Positions 25,498-35,914 of a stretch of DNA of 57,820 nt are shown in pieces. Where the stretch lies: NCBI RefSeq assembly GCF_902829295.1, contig NZ_CADEPL010000008.1, positions 1 to 57,820 of the forward strand, read 5' to 3'. Within the stretch, counting starts at the first letter, position 1; each line of letters begins with the position of its first letter. Origin of the DNA: Vogesella oryzae (GTDB lineage Bacteria; Pseudomonadota; Gammaproteobacteria; Burkholderiales; Chromobacteriaceae). The notes under the pieces were generated by a model. It was given only the letters and a program-made list of their open reading frames with translations, did not search any database and was not told the origin of the DNA. A program made the position numbers and the translations under genes.

Positions 25498-26397
25498 ATG
25501 TCTGCCTCCGCTAATCAAGGCCTGCGTGCGCTGGCCGACCGCTGGCTGCCCAAGCTGGTGCTGTCGCCAACGCTGGCTGCCAGCCTGATCTTCGTCTACG
25601 GCTTCATTGCCTGGACTGGCTGGCTTTCCTTTACCGAATCCCGCCTGATGCCCCGTTTTGAATGGGCCGGCTTTGTGCAATACCAGGCGCTGTTTGAAAA
25701 CGAGCGCTGGTGGACGGCTGCGGCCAACCTCGGCATCTTCGGCAGCCTGTTCATCGTCTGCTGTCTGGTGGTCGGCCTGCTGATGGCCATCCTGCTGGAC
25801 CAGAAAATCCGCGCCGAAGGCGCGCTGCGCACCATCTACCTGTACCCGATGGCGCTGTCGTTCATCGTCACCGGTACGGCCTGGAAATGGATGCTGAATC
25901 CGGACATGGGCCTGCAGAAGGTGATGAACGACCTGGGCTTTGCCAATTTCACCTTCGACTGGCTGGTGAACCCGGACATGTCGATCTACACCGTGGTGAT
26001 TGCCGGTGTGTGGCAAAGCTCCGGCTTCGTGATGGCGCTGTTCCTGGCCGGCCTGCGCGGTATCGATGATTCCATCATCAAGGCGGCGCAGGTGGATGGC
26101 GCCAGCCTGCCCACCATCTACCGCCGCATTCTGATCCCCAGCCTGCGCCCGGTGTTTTTCAGCGTGCTGCTGATCCTGTCGCACATCGCCATCAAGAGCT
26201 TCGACCTGGTGATGGCGCTGACCGGCGGCGGCCCCGGCAATTCGTCCGACGTACCGGCGATCTTCATGTACCAGTTCGCCTTTACCCGCGGCCAGCTGGG
26301 CCAGGGTGCCGCCTCCGCGATGATGATGCTGTTCACCATCGTCGCCGTGCTGGTACCGCTGATGTACATGGAAACAAGGAGTGCCAAACGTGTTTAA
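25498..26397 (+). CDS. gtsB: Sugar ABC transporter permease, first subunit
   Basis: A 299-residue inner-membrane permease of the MalF-like family with six predicted membrane segments. The cytoplasmic coupling (EAA) loop reads KAAQVDGASLPTIYRRILIPSL. The ATG at 25498 is preceded by AAGGAA at the right distance; an in-frame start 11 codons earlier lacks that. It overlaps the next permease gene by eight bases. Confidence 0.93.
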   Translation: MSASANQGLRALADRWLPKLVLSPTLAASLIFVYGFIAWTGWLSFTESRLMPRFEWAGFVQYQALFENERWWTAAANLGIFGSLFIVCCLVVGLLMAILLDQKIRAEGALRTIYLYPMALSFIVTGTAWKWMLNPDMGLQKVMNDLGFANFTFDWLVNPDMSIYTVVIAGVWQSSGFVMALFLAGLRGIDDSIIKAAQVDGASLPTIYRRILIPSLRPVFFSVLLILSHIAIKSFDLVMALTGGGPGNSSDVPAIFMYQFAFTRGQLGQGAASAMMMLFTIVAVLVPLMYMETRSAKRV

Positions 26398-27247
26398 GAA
26401 CCTTACCGTTGGCCGCGCGCTGGTGTATGCCGCGCTGCTCCTGGTGGCCATCTACTATCTCTTGCCGCTGTACGTGATGCTGACCACCTCGTTCAAGAGC
26501 CTGGACGACATCCGCAACGGCAATATGCTGGCGCTGCCGCAGGCATGGGAAGGCGGCGCCTGGGTCAAGGCCTGGGCCGAAGCCTGCACCGGCGTGGAAT
26601 GCGGCGGCATGAAGGGCTTCTTCTGGAACTCGGTGAAGATGACGGTGCCGGCGGTGCTGATCTCCACCCTGCTGGGGGCGGTAAACGGCTACGTGGTGTC
26701 GATGTGGCGCTTCAAGGGCTCCGACGCGCTGTTCACCATGCTGCTGGTCGGCTGCTTCATTCCGTTCCAGGTGGTACTGCTGCCGATGGCGCAGCTGCTG
26801 GGGATGATGGGCATCGCCAATACCACCACCGGCCTGGTGCTGGTGCATGTGGTGTACGGCACCGCGTTTACCACGCTGTTCTTCCGTAACTTCTACATCA
26901 CCGTGCCGGACGAGCTGGTGAAGGCGGCACGCATCGATGGCGCCGGTTTCTGGACCATCTTCGGCCGCATCCTGCTGCCGATCTCCGGGCCGATCTTCGT
27001 GGTGTGCGTGATCTGGCAGTTCACCCAGATCTGGAACGACTTCCTGTTCGGCGTGGTGTTTGCCGCCGGCGAGTCGCAGCCGATCACGGTGGCGCTGAAC
27101 AACCTGGTGAATACCTCCACCGGGGTGAAGGAATACAACGTGGACATGGCAGCGGCGATCATTGCCGCCCTGCCGACCCTGTTCGTTTATATGGTAGCCG
27201 GCCGCTATTTCGTGCGCGGTCTGACTGCCGGTGCTGTGAAAGGTTAA
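26390..27247 (+). CDS. gtsC: Sugar ABC transporter permease, second subunit
   Basis: A 285-residue MalG-like permease. The EAA loop is DELVKAARIDGAGFWTIFGRILLPI, and six hydrophobic segments are visible. Two GTG starts are possible: 26381, which abuts the AAGGA and is too close to use it, and 26390, nine bases from AAGGA, which I prefer. The overlap with gtsB suggests translational coupling. Confidence 0.92.
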   Translation: MFKNLTVGRALVYAALLLVAIYYLLPLYVMLTTSFKSLDDIRNGNMLALPQAWEGGAWVKAWAEACTGVECGGMKGFFWNSVKMTVPAVLISTLLGAVNGYVVSMWRFKGSDALFTMLLVGCFIPFQVVLLPMAQLLGMMGIANTTTGLVLVHVVYGTAFTTLFFRNFYITVPDELVKAARIDGAGFWTIFGRILLPISGPIFVVCVIWQFTQIWNDFLFGVVFAAGESQPITVALNNLVNTSTGVKEYNVDMAAAIIAALPTLFVYMVAGRYFVRGLTAGAVKG

Positions 27248-27251
27248 TGCG

Positions 27252-28360
<1,109 letters not shown>

Positions 28361-28361
<1 letters not shown>

Positions 28362-29257
28362 TGAGCGTGCTGGCTCTGCAAAGGTTGGCCGCAGACGGCC
28401 CGCTGCTGTCGCCGGTGGCGGCGGGCGTGTGGCGGCTGGACGAGTGGGGCTTTGACGACGCCGCACTGGCGGCGTGGGTGGAGCATGCCATCAGTCTCGG
28501 CATCACCACCTTCGACCACGCCGACCTGTACGGCGGCTTCCGTTGCGAAGCGCTGTTCGGCCGCTGGCTGAAGGCCAATCCGTCGCGGCGCGACGCCATC
28601 CAGCTGGTGAGCAAGTGCGGCATCAAGCCGCCGGATGCGGCGCGCGGCTGGCGGGTAAAGCACTACGACACCTCGGCGGCGCACATCACCGCCAGCGTGC
28701 ATGCCTCGCTGCAGCATCTGGGTACCGATTACCTCGACCTGCTGCTGATCCATCGCCCGGACCCGCTCATGGACCCGGACGAGGTGGCGGAAACCTTCGC
28801 GCGGCTGCGGGATGCCGGCAAGGTGCGCCACTTCGGGGTGTCCAACTTCAGCCCCAGCCAGTACGCGCTGCTGGCGTCGCGCACGCCGCTGGTGACCAAC
28901 CAGGTGGAGGCGTCGCTGCTGCACACCGCGCCGCTATTCGACGGCAGCTTCGACCAGTGCCTGCAGTTGGGCGTGCGGCCGATGCTGTGGTCGCCGCTGG
29001 CCGGTGGCCGGCTGTTCGATGCGGCGGCCAACCCGGCGCTGGCGGCGGCGTTGAACCTGCTGGCCGGCGAGCTGGGCGTCAGCACCGCTGCGCTGGCGCT
29101 GGCCTGGCTCATGCACCATCCGTGCCGGCCGTTGCCCATTGTCGGTTCGCGCCGCCTGGCCTCGCTGGACGATGCTGCCGCCGCCTGCCGGCTGCAACTG
29201 GATCGCCAGCAGTGGTTTACGCTGCTACAGGCGGCCCGTGGCTACGAAGTAGCCTGA
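28361..29257 (+). CDS. Aldo/keto reductase
   Basis: A 298-residue NADPH-dependent oxidoreductase of the YdhF-like branch. The tetrad is visible: Asp and Tyr in FDHADLYGG, Lys in LVSKCG and His in LLLIHRPD, with GVSNFSPSQ and IVGSRR (cofactor phosphate) further on. It overlaps gtsD by one base, so it belongs to the sugar operon and may act on a sugar or aldehyde derived from it; the substrate is unknown. A DUS-like word lies 20 bases into the gene. Confidence 0.9.
28381..28393 (+). repeat. DUS-like word near the start of the aldo/keto reductase gene
   Basis: Exact AAGGTTGGCCGCA, read as part of Gln-Arg-Leu-Ala-Ala. Confidence 0.75.
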
Positions 29258-29298
29258 GATTCCGTGTTATCTCCTGTTTGCAGGAGCGACTCTCCTTG

Positions 29299-29324
29299 AC
29301 GGCCTGCGGGCCGTTTTTCTTTTC
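29299..29324 (+). terminator. Terminator of the sugar transporter operon
   Basis: ACGGCC (29299-29304) pairs with GGCCGT (29309-29314) around TGCG, followed by TTTTTCTTTT. Confidence 0.9.
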
Positions 29325-29420
29325 TGTGCTCATGCCACCGGCAAATTCGGCTGTAAATCCCAAAACGATTGCCTAAGCTCATCTGGTAATGCCAACGACG
29401 AGTTACGGAGGGGATGCGAC

Positions 29421-30245
29421 ATGAAAGTTGCCGAGTTGTTCGACCAGGCCGCCGGGCGGCTGCCGATGGTGCCCAAGGTAGTGCAGGAGCTGATTGCCAG
29501 CTTCCAGGACAGCAATATCAATATCGACGACATCACCGACAAGGTAGTGCATGACCAGGTGCTGAGCGCGCGGGTGCTGCGGCTGGCCAACAGTGCCCGC
29601 TTCGGCGGCAGCCGCAATATCGGCTCGCTGCACGATGCGGTGGTGATGCTGGGCTTCGACAATGTGCGCATGCTGGTGATTGCCTCTGGCATTGCCGGTG
29701 CCAGCATGGCGATTCCCGGTTTCGACATGCGCGGCTTCTGGGGCCGTAGCTTCGAGATGGCCAATACCAGCAAGGTGCTGGCCAAGCTGGCCGCGCAGGA
29801 CACCCAGCTGGCGTATACCTGCGGCCTGCTGGCCAATATCGGCGAGCTGGTGCTGCACGTGGCGGAGCCGGAAAAGGCGGTGCAGATCGACCGCGTGGTG
29901 GAAGGCGGTGCCGAGCGGCTGGCGACCGAGCGCATGGTGCTGGGCATGGACCTGACCGAGGTCGGTGCCGAGCTGGCGCGGCGCTGGAATTTTCCGGATG
30001 CCATCCAGCAGGCGATCCGCGACCAGCACCATCTGGCCGAGCCGTCGCAGGTATCGCACTACGCGCTGCTGACCGGCTTGTCGTCCTACATCGTGGCCGG
30101 TTTCAACCACGGCATGAGCGAGGCGGAAATGCAGGCGATGCTGCCGTTGCCGCTGCTGGCCGAGCTTGGCATTAGCGAAGAAAAAATGGCCGAGGCGCTG
30201 CCGCACCTGAAGGAAGTCAGCACCACGGTGGATGCGCTGCTGTAG
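29421..30245 (+). CDS. HDOD-domain protein
   Basis: A 274-residue protein consisting mainly of an HDOD domain, a non-catalytic relative of HD hydrolases often found in signalling. LPMVPKVVQELIASFQD, VLSARVLRLANSARFGG and AYTCGLLANIGELVLHV match the family, while the HD metal ligands are replaced (NIG where HD would fall). GGAGGGG precedes the ATG. No partner gene is attached; related proteins link to cyclic di-GMP or chemotaxis circuits, which are abundant in this window. Confidence 0.87.
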   Translation: MKVAELFDQAAGRLPMVPKVVQELIASFQDSNINIDDITDKVVHDQVLSARVLRLANSARFGGSRNIGSLHDAVVMLGFDNVRMLVIASGIAGASMAIPGFDMRGFWGRSFEMANTSKVLAKLAAQDTQLAYTCGLLANIGELVLHVAEPEKAVQIDRVVEGGAERLATERMVLGMDLTEVGAELARRWNFPDAIQQAIRDQHHLAEPSQVSHYALLTGLSSYIVAGFNHGMSEAEMQAMLPLPLLAELGISEEKMAEALPHLKEVSTTVDALL

Positions 30246-30267
30246 CACGCTGCAACGCCAGACATGA

Positions 30268-30298
30268 CAAGGCCCCGCCATGGCGGGGCCTTGTTGTT
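30268..30298. terminator. Bidirectional palindromic terminator
   Basis: Bases 30268-30293 are a 26-base perfect palindrome centred on CCATGG, followed by TTGTT on the plus strand. It lies between the convergent HDOD and exoribonuclease genes. Confidence 0.75.
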
Positions 30299-30316
30299 GC
30301 GGCCAACGTTGGCCGC
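30298..30316. repeat. Head-to-head DUS-like variant pair
   Basis: GCGGCCAACGTTGGCCGC at 30299-30316 is an 18-base perfect palindrome built from the CGTTGGCCGC variant of the recurrent word, just outside the terminator of the exoribonuclease gene. Confidence 0.6.
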
Positions 30317-30321
30317 CGGCG

Positions 30322-32208
30322 TTACGCCTGTTCCGCTTCGTCCTGCGGCAGCGGCTGCTTGCGCTCCAGCACCGCCAGGTAGCGGCATTCGATCTCCTGC
30401 TGCAACTCGTCGATGCGCACGATCTGCAGCTGGATGCGGTCGCCGTTGGCCAGCTCCGGCAGGCCGCCGATACGCAGCCGCATCGGCACTCCGTCCACCC
30501 GCACCAGGTCTTCCTTGATGTAGGTGGCGGTCGGCTCGCTGATGCCTTCCTGGCTGAACCAGCGCAGGCACCAGAAGTGCTCCATCTTGTCCTGGAAGCC
30601 GAGGTAGGCGCTGTAGGCGGCATCGAAGTCGCGCAGCATGGCAAACAGCATGGCGTCGCCCTGCTTGTACTGCGGCTCCTCGCCGCGAATCATCGCCACC
30701 AGCTGGCGCTGGTTGATGAAGTCGGCGGCGCGGCGCAGCGGCGAGGTACTCCACGCATACTGCTGCACGCCCAGACCGACGTGCGGTTCCGGGCGGGTGG
30801 TCATGCGCACCTTGCCCATGCTTTGCGCGCGGTACATGGCCGGAATGTCGGCCTCGGCCAGCATGCGGCCCCATTCGCTGTTGGCGAGGATCATCAGCTC
30901 GGACACCAGTTTGTCCATCGGCGAGCCGCGCTTGCGGATGCTGATGATCACCTTGCCGTCGACCACGTTGAAGTTGTAGTCCACCTGCGGCGGGCGGTTC
31001 GGGTCCGGGGTCTTGCCGCGGAACGCCTCGCGGGCACCCGCAAACTGCCACAGCCATACCAGTTCACGCTTGAAGGCGTAATCCGGGCCGAAGCCGGGTG
31101 CGGCCAACGTGTCTTCGTTGAACACCTGCTCCAGCTGGTCGTGGCGCAGGTTGGCCGCAATGTGTACCAGCTCGATGCGGTTGTCGAACTCCACCAGCTC
31201 GAACGCCGGGGTCACGTCCACGTACAGGCTCAGCGCCGGGCAGTCGTGGCCTTCCTTCAGCGTGAACTGCTGCACCACATCGTCCGGCAGCATGGTGATC
31301 TTGTCGCCGGGGAAGTACACCGTGGACAGGCGCTGGTGCACGATCTTTTCCAGCTCGGAGCCCTGTGCGATGCCCAGCGTCGGCGCCGCGATGTGGATGC
31401 CGACGCGGATGTTGCCGTTATCCAGCCACTGTACCGACAGTGCATCGTCGATCTCGGTGGTGGCGGCGTCATCGATGGAGAACGCCTTGACCGTGGCCAG
31501 CGGCAGCTCTTCCGGCATGCTGGCCGGCACATAGTTGCCAAAGCCGGTGCCCTTGGGGAAGTGCTCCAGTTCGAAACCGGCCATCAGGTAGGCCGGCACC
31601 GACTGGATGCCGCCGACCTTGTCCGCCAGCCGCAGCGGCGGCAGGCCGGTGGCCTTGCAGGCCTGGTCGAAGGCCTTGAATTCCAGCGTGTTCTTGTCCG
31701 GGCGGTACAGCAGGGTCATCAGCTTGTCGCGGATGATGTCCGGCAGGCTGCCGGCAGCCAGCTCGGCGGCCAGCGCGTCGATCTGCTCCTGCTCGCGCTT
31801 CTTGCGCTCGATGGCGGCCAGCGCGGCTTTCAGCGTTTCTTCCGGCGCGGCCTTGAAGCTGCCCTTGGCCTTCTTGTAGAAGTACATCGGCGCGGCGTAC
31901 AACCGCAGCAGGATGGCGGCGTTTTCCAGCGCGCTGGGCGCGTGGCCGAAGTAATCGGCAGCCAGCGTCTCGAAGCCGAACTCGTCCTGGCCGCAGCATT
32001 CCCACAGGAAATCCACGTCGATATCGGCAGCGATGGCTTCCGCAGCCGGCAGGAAATCCTGCAGCGGGCTGCTGAATTCCAGAAATACGTTGGCCGCTTT
32101 CAGCTTGGTGCGCTTGCCATGCTGGGTATCGATCTGCAGGCTGGCTTCGGCGCGGGAAACCACGCTGCCGACCTTGAAGCTGCCGCTTTCTTCGTAAAAG
32201 ACGTTCAT
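30322..32208 (-). CDS. RNase II/R-family 3'-5' exoribonuclease (RNB domain)
   Basis: Processive 3'-5' exoribonuclease acting in mRNA turnover. The 628-residue protein has an N-terminal region without a clear cold-shock repeat, then the catalytic RNB domain (about 240-540) with the metal-binding FSIDDAATTEIDDALSV, and a C-terminal S1-like region. YAWSTSPLRRAADFINQRQL is the diagnostic RNB motif. I chose the ATG at 32208 (Met-Asn-Val-Phe); an in-frame TTG at 32259 overlaps the -10 box TATAAT and so cannot be the start. RNase II rather than RNase R is suggested by length. Confidence 0.9.
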   Translation of the reverse strand: MNVFYEESGSFKVGSVVSRAEASLQIDTQHGKRTKLKAANVFLEFSSPLQDFLPAAEAIAADIDVDFLWECCGQDEFGFETLAADYFGHAPSALENAAILLRLYAAPMYFYKKAKGSFKAAPEETLKAALAAIERKKREQEQIDALAAELAAGSLPDIIRDKLMTLLYRPDKNTLEFKAFDQACKATGLPPLRLADKVGGIQSVPAYLMAGFELEHFPKGTGFGNYVPASMPEELPLATVKAFSIDDAATTEIDDALSVQWLDNGNIRVGIHIAAPTLGIAQGSELEKIVHQRLSTVYFPGDKITMLPDDVVQQFTLKEGHDCPALSLYVDVTPAFELVEFDNRIELVHIAANLRHDQLEQVFNEDTLAAPGFGPDYAFKRELVWLWQFAGAREAFRGKTPDPNRPPQVDYNFNVVDGKVIISIRKRGSPMDKLVSELMILANSEWGRMLAEADIPAMYRAQSMGKVRMTTRPEPHVGLGVQQYAWSTSPLRRAADFINQRQLVAMIRGEEPQYKQGDAMLFAMLRDFDAAYSAYLGFQDKMEHFWCLRWFSQEGISEPTATYIKEDLVRVDGVPMRLRIGGLPELANGDRIQLQIVRIDELQQEIECRYLAVLERKQPLPQDEAEQA

Positions 32209-32258
32209 GCTGCCGTTGCAGAGCCAGGCTCTGCCCTGTCCGAGGGTGAAAAGGAACA

Positions 32259-32264
32259 ATTATA
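32259..32264 (-). promoter_or_regulatory. -10 box for the exoribonuclease gene
   Basis: TATAAT on the minus strand, giving a leader of about 45 bases before the ATG at 32208. The -35 is poor. Confidence 0.55.
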
Positions 32265-32297
32265 GCAGCTGCCCACCTTCGGCCGGCGTGCTGCCGC

Positions 32298-32303
32298 TAT
32301 ACT
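32298..32303 (+). promoter_or_regulatory. -10 box for the REC-GGDEF gene
   Basis: TATACT on the plus strand, about 28 bases before the ATG at 32331. It is back to back with the exoribonuclease promoter. Confidence 0.45.
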
Positions 32304-32330
32304 CGCCACATCCATTTGCAATCGTTTGTA

Positions 32331-33905
32331 ATGTCTATGACCACGCCTGCTTCACAAACCCTGGCCAGCGTTGCGCGCGAGATGGACCACGTCGGCCAGC
32401 AATTGCTGCAACGCTGGGATCCGGAACTGCAGCGCCGCTTCATGGCGCTGAGCCAGTGCCTGCAGGGTTTGGCCGAGCAGCTGGCCGTCGAGCCGGTGCT
32501 GCGTGCCAACGAAGAACTGACCACGCTGTGGCGGCATATCGGCAAGCGCCGGCTGGGCAACGCTGACAACCTGGCACTACGCCAGCAGCTGGCACTGGTG
32601 ACCCAGCTGGCCAGCCTGCCGTTGCCGGGCGCCGGCAAACCGCTGGCGGCCAACGTGACGCCGAGCCACCGCCTGTTCCTGCTGGCACCCCAGGCTCAGG
32701 CGCCGGCAGCGGCGCTGCTGGAGCAGTTGGCGTGTTTCGGTTACGCGCTGGAAGTGTTCCATGACGAGCCGGCGCTGCAGCAGGCGTTGCAACTGCACGA
32801 GCCGGGGGCGGTGATCGTCTACCACAGCTTCGAGGCCGACAGCATGCTGCCGCTTATCGGCCCGCTGAACTGTCCGCTGCTGTTTGCCAGCCCGCGACGG
32901 GACTTTGCCGCCCGGCTGCAGGCGGTGAATGCCGGCGGGCAGGGGTTTCTGGGTTGGCCGCTGGCGGTACGCGAGCTGCTGGACGGCCTGGTACAGCCGA
33001 TGCTGCCGGACCGCCGCAACCCGTTGCGTGTGCTGCTGGTGGAGGACATGAGCTCGCTGGCCGGACTGTATGCGGCGGTACTCAACCGCCACGGCATTCT
33101 CACCGAGGAAGTCACCCGCCCCAGCCAGACGCTGGAGGCGATCGAGCGCTTCCGCCCGGACCTGATCCTGATGGACATGTATATGCCGGAGTGCGATGGC
33201 CAGGTGCTGGCGCGCATCATCCGCCAGCAGCGGCTGATGGACGGCATCCCCATCATTTTCCTGACCATGGAAAAGCGCCAGCACATGCAGCTGGACGCGC
33301 TGACGCTGGGGGTGGACGGCTACCTCACCAAGCCGGTGTCCAGCGAGGAGCTGGTGGTGACGGTCAGCACCCGCGCCAGCCGCTACCGCCAGCTGCGGTC
33401 CTATATCTCCACCGACAGCCTGACCGGCCTGCTCAACCACAGCCATCTGTTCGCGCGGCTGGAATACGAGTTTGCCCGCGCCCAGCGCGAGCGCCGGCCG
33501 CTGAGCATGGTGATGCTGGACCTGGACCACTTCAAGCACGTCAACGACAGCTATGGCCACCAGGCCGGCGACGAAGTGCTGGTCAGCCTGTCGCGCTTCC
33601 TGCGCGAACGGCTGCGCCGCTCCGACCTGATCGGCCGTTACGGTGGCGAGGAGTTCGCCATCGTATTGCCGGGCATGGGCTGCGAGCAGGCTACGCAGCT
33701 GCTGGATGATCTGCGCGATGCCTTCGCGCGGCTGGAGCAGGTATCGCCGCGCGGCCGCTTCCGCCAGACCTTCAGCGCCGGGGTGTGCAGCAGCGACGGG
33801 GTGTGGGATGTGGTGGCGCTGGTGCAGCGCGCCGACAGCATGCTGTACCGCGCCAAGGCGGCCGGGCGCAACTGCGTGGTGCGCTGGACGCCGGAGCAGG
33901 AGTAG
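32331..33905 (+). CDS. Response regulator with GGDEF output (REC-like, REC, GGDEF)
   Basis: A 524-residue cytoplasmic diguanylate cyclase. After an N-terminal helical region comes a degenerate receiver-like domain (about 105-220, FLLAPQAQA to GFLGWPLAVRELLDGL) lacking the phospho-Asp. A full receiver domain (about 228-345) follows, with VEDM, the site Asp in LILMDMYMPECDG and LTKPVSSEEL. The GGDEF domain (about 360-524) has the active variant GGEEF, and RRSD five residues before it is an RxxD inhibition site. It is WspR-like in logic: phosphorylation should switch on cyclic di-GMP synthesis. The start is uncertain between ATGs at 32331 and 32337. No kinase gene is adjacent. Confidence 0.9.
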   Translation: MSMTTPASQTLASVAREMDHVGQQLLQRWDPELQRRFMALSQCLQGLAEQLAVEPVLRANEELTTLWRHIGKRRLGNADNLALRQQLALVTQLASLPLPGAGKPLAANVTPSHRLFLLAPQAQAPAAALLEQLACFGYALEVFHDEPALQQALQLHEPGAVIVYHSFEADSMLPLIGPLNCPLLFASPRRDFAARLQAVNAGGQGFLGWPLAVRELLDGLVQPMLPDRRNPLRVLLVEDMSSLAGLYAAVLNRHGILTEEVTRPSQTLEAIERFRPDLILMDMYMPECDGQVLARIIRQQRLMDGIPIIFLTMEKRQHMQLDALTLGVDGYLTKPVSSEELVVTVSTRASRYRQLRSYISTDSLTGLLNHSHLFARLEYEFARAQRERRPLSMVMLDLDHFKHVNDSYGHQAGDEVLVSLSRFLRERLRRSDLIGRYGGEEFAIVLPGMGCEQATQLLDDLRDAFARLEQVSPRGRFRQTFSAGVCSSDGVWDVVALVQRADSMLYRAKAAGRNCVVRWTPEQE

Positions 33906-33925
33906 CCGCTGCGGCGGCAACAAGC

Positions 33926-33958
33926 ACAAGGGCGCCAGCGGCGCCCTTGTCTTTGTCT
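33926..33958 (+). terminator. Terminator after the REC-GGDEF gene
   Basis: An 11-bp perfect stem (33926-33936 with 33940-33950) with an AGC loop, followed by CTTTGTCT. It can serve both convergent genes. Confidence 0.75.
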
Positions 33959-33969
33959 GCGGCCAGGCG

Positions 33970-34740
33970 TTACAGCGGGTCGGCCTGGTACATGCGCACG
34001 CCGTGTTCTTCCAGCAGCTTTTTCAGGCTTTCCGGCGGCATCGCGTCGGTGAAGATGGCGTTGAATTCGCTGATGTGGCCCATGCGTACCAGCGCATTGC
34101 GGCCGAACTTGCTGTGGTCGGCGGCCAGGAAGCGATGGCGGGCATTGTTCATCATTGCCTGCGCCACGCGCACTTCGCGGTAGTCGAAGTCCAGTAGCGA
34201 GCCGTCGGTCTCGATGCCGGAGACGCCGATCACCGCGTAATCGACCTTGAACTGGTTGATGAAGTCCAGCGTCGCCACCCCGGTAATGCCGCCATCGGAG
34301 GCGCGCACCACGCCGGAGGTGATCATTACCGTGAAATCCGGGTTGGCCGACATGATCGACGCCACATGGATGTTGTTGGTGATGACGCGCAAGCCCTTGT
34401 GGGTGGTGGTCAGCGCCTGCGCCACCGCCTCGATGGTGGTGCCGATGCTCATGAACAGCGAGGCATGGTCGGGAATGTTCTCCGCGATCATGTCGGCGAT
34501 GTGCGCCTTTTCGCTCTGCAGCTTGCCCTTGCGCGAGAAGTAGTCCTCGTTTTCCACGCTGTTGCCCAGCGCGGCACCGCCGTGATAGCGGCGCAGCAGA
34601 TTGGCTTCGCACAGCTGGTTGATGTCGCGGCGGATGGTTTGCGGCGTCACATCCAGCAGGCGGGCCAGCTCTTCAATCGGCATGAAACCGCTTTCGCGGA
34701 CCAGCTGCAGGATTTTGTCGTGTCGTGGAGATCGGCTCAT
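33970..34740 (-). CDS. DeoR/GlpR-family transcriptional regulator
   Basis: A 256-residue repressor-type protein. The N-terminal winged helix is typical of the DeoR family (RHDKILQLVRESGFMPIEELARLLDVTPQTIRRDINQL, split here across residues 6-43), then the RYHGGA hinge. The C-terminal sugar-phosphate sensor domain has SIGTTIEAVAQAL, ITNNIHVASIM and the DYAVIGVSGI strand. Closest in pattern to GlpR, which senses glycerol-3-phosphate, but no glycerol genes are adjacent. A Tsx-like nucleoside porin gene follows on the same strand. Confidence 0.9.
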   Translation of the reverse strand: MSRSPRHDKILQLVRESGFMPIEELARLLDVTPQTIRRDINQLCEANLLRRYHGGAALGNSVENEDYFSRKGKLQSEKAHIADMIAENIPDHASLFMSIGTTIEAVAQALTTTHKGLRVITNNIHVASIMSANPDFTVMITSGVVRASDGGITGVATLDFINQFKVDYAVIGVSGIETDGSLLDFDYREVRVAQAMMNNARHRFLAADHSKFGRNALVRMGHISEFNAIFTDAMPPESLKKLLEEHGVRMYQADPL

Positions 34741-34838
34741 GGCGGCGCGTTCGAAAGCGAAAATTATCCTTAGTCTTTATCACACTATTTGCGCATCAGG
34801 CAACTTGTTGGATACATAAACGAAAGTCGTAGAAAGCA

Positions 34839-34873
34839 AAAAACGCCAGTACATCAAGGCACTGGCGTTTTTG
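34839..34873. terminator. Bidirectional terminator for the Tsx-like porin gene
   Basis: AAAAACGCCAGT (34839-34850) pairs with ACTGGCGTTTTT (34861-34872), giving T runs on both strands. Confidence 0.85.
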
Positions 34874-34935
34874 TTGCATTGCAAAATAATGCAGGCCGGC
34901 TGTGGTTTACTGCACCACCCGGCGCGGCGACACGG

Positions 34936-35718
34936 TTAGAAGTTGTACTTCAGCGTGGAGATGAAGGCGTTCTGGTAGGTGGCAGAACCCAGCTTCTGGT
35001 CGGCGTAGCGGTAAGTCAGGCCGGCGGTTACCGACTTGGTGGCGTTCCACCACAGCGATACCGCGCCGTTGTTGGCCAGTTTGCGGGCGCGGACCACGTC
35101 GCCATCCTTGGCCATGGCCAGGTAGGCGTCTTCGCGGGCGAATTCGGTTTCGTGCCACTGGGTGACCATCATCGCCTGGCCCGCCAGGTTGAAGCTGTAG
35201 CCCAGCACCCAGCCAGCCATCATGCCGTTGCGGTGGGCGCCGACGCCCTGCTTGAACTCCTGGTGTGCGCCGAGGAACGGCTTGATCCAGAAGTTGCCGC
35301 GGGACAGCGCGGTGCCCAGACCCAGTACGCGGTTCTGGTCGTAGAAGTCGGCGTCGCGGAAGTCGTAGACATGGGCGTACACCTGTACCGGCAGATCGCC
35401 GATGCGGCCAACGTTGAAACGACCTACCAGCTTGGAGGCGTAGCGGCGGTTCTGGCCGGCGGCTTCATGCGTGCTCTTGTCCGGGTTTTCGATATCGAGG
35501 AAACCGTACAGGTCGCCCCAGTTGCCGCCCATGCCGCCTTCGGCTTCCAGGTAGCCGAAATCGTTCTTGCCGCCGAACGGGCCTTTTTGCGTGCGCTGCT
35601 GGGTGCCATTGGACCAGTCCAGCCAGTTGGCGCTGACATTGCTGAAGGAGTAGTCGGCGTGGGCAAAGCCGGCACAGGAGGCCAGTGCCAGGGCGAGCAG
35701 GGTAGTGCGAGTGTTCAT
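34936..35718 (-). CDS. Tsx/OmpK-like nucleoside-specific outer-membrane channel
   Basis: A 260-residue outer-membrane beta-barrel with a signal peptide (cleavage near FAHA-DYSF, residue 22). The opening SFSNVSANWLDWSNGTQ and later FGGKNDFGYLEAEG, LYGFLDIENPDK and the terminal TLKYNF with final Phe are typical of the Tsx/OmpK family, which passes nucleosides. The ATG at 35718 begins the signal peptide. Upstream on the minus strand are a TATGCT -10 (35818-35823) and a 15-base inverted repeat GTTTGT-N3-ACAAAC (35773-35787) inside the leader. Confidence 0.87.
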   Translation of the reverse strand: MNTRTTLLALALASCAGFAHADYSFSNVSANWLDWSNGTQQRTQKGPFGGKNDFGYLEAEGGMGGNWGDLYGFLDIENPDKSTHEAAGQNRRYASKLVGRFNVGRIGDLPVQVYAHVYDFRDADFYDQNRVLGLGTALSRGNFWIKPFLGAHQEFKQGVGAHRNGMMAGWVLGYSFNLAGQAMMVTQWHETEFAREDAYLAMAKDGDVVRARKLANNGAVSLWWNATKSVTAGLTYRYADQKLGSATYQNAFISTLKYNF

Positions 35719-35772
35719 GATGTGCTTCTGTTGCTTGCGTGTTGGATGAAAACCCGCCGCGCCGGCAAGGTT

Positions 35773-35787
35773 GTTTGTGTGACAAAC
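35773..35787. promoter_or_regulatory. Inverted repeat in the tsx-like gene leader
   Basis: GTTTGT and ACAAAC flank three bases, between the putative -10 and the start codon. An operator for a local regulator is possible; I recognise no specific consensus. Confidence 0.35.
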
Positions 35788-35835
35788 ACTTGTTTGCCTG
35801 GCGCCGCGGGGCGCGGAGCATAGCAGAAGCCAACA

Positions 35836-35862
35836 AAAAACCGGCACGCTTGGCCGGTTTTT
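35836..35862. terminator. Terminator after the alkyltransferase-like gene
   Basis: AAAAACCGGC (35836-35845) pairs with GCCGGTTTTT (35853-35862). On the minus strand it follows the gene ending at 35915. Confidence 0.85.
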
Positions 35863-35914
35863 GCAGCAGAACTGTCGCATTAATGTCTTATTGCCGACAT
35901 TTAATGACAACGTT

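Noticed and set aside
32209-32259. TTG start 17 codons upstream for the exoribonuclease
   Set aside because: It overlaps a TATAAT -10 box and has no ribosome-binding site.
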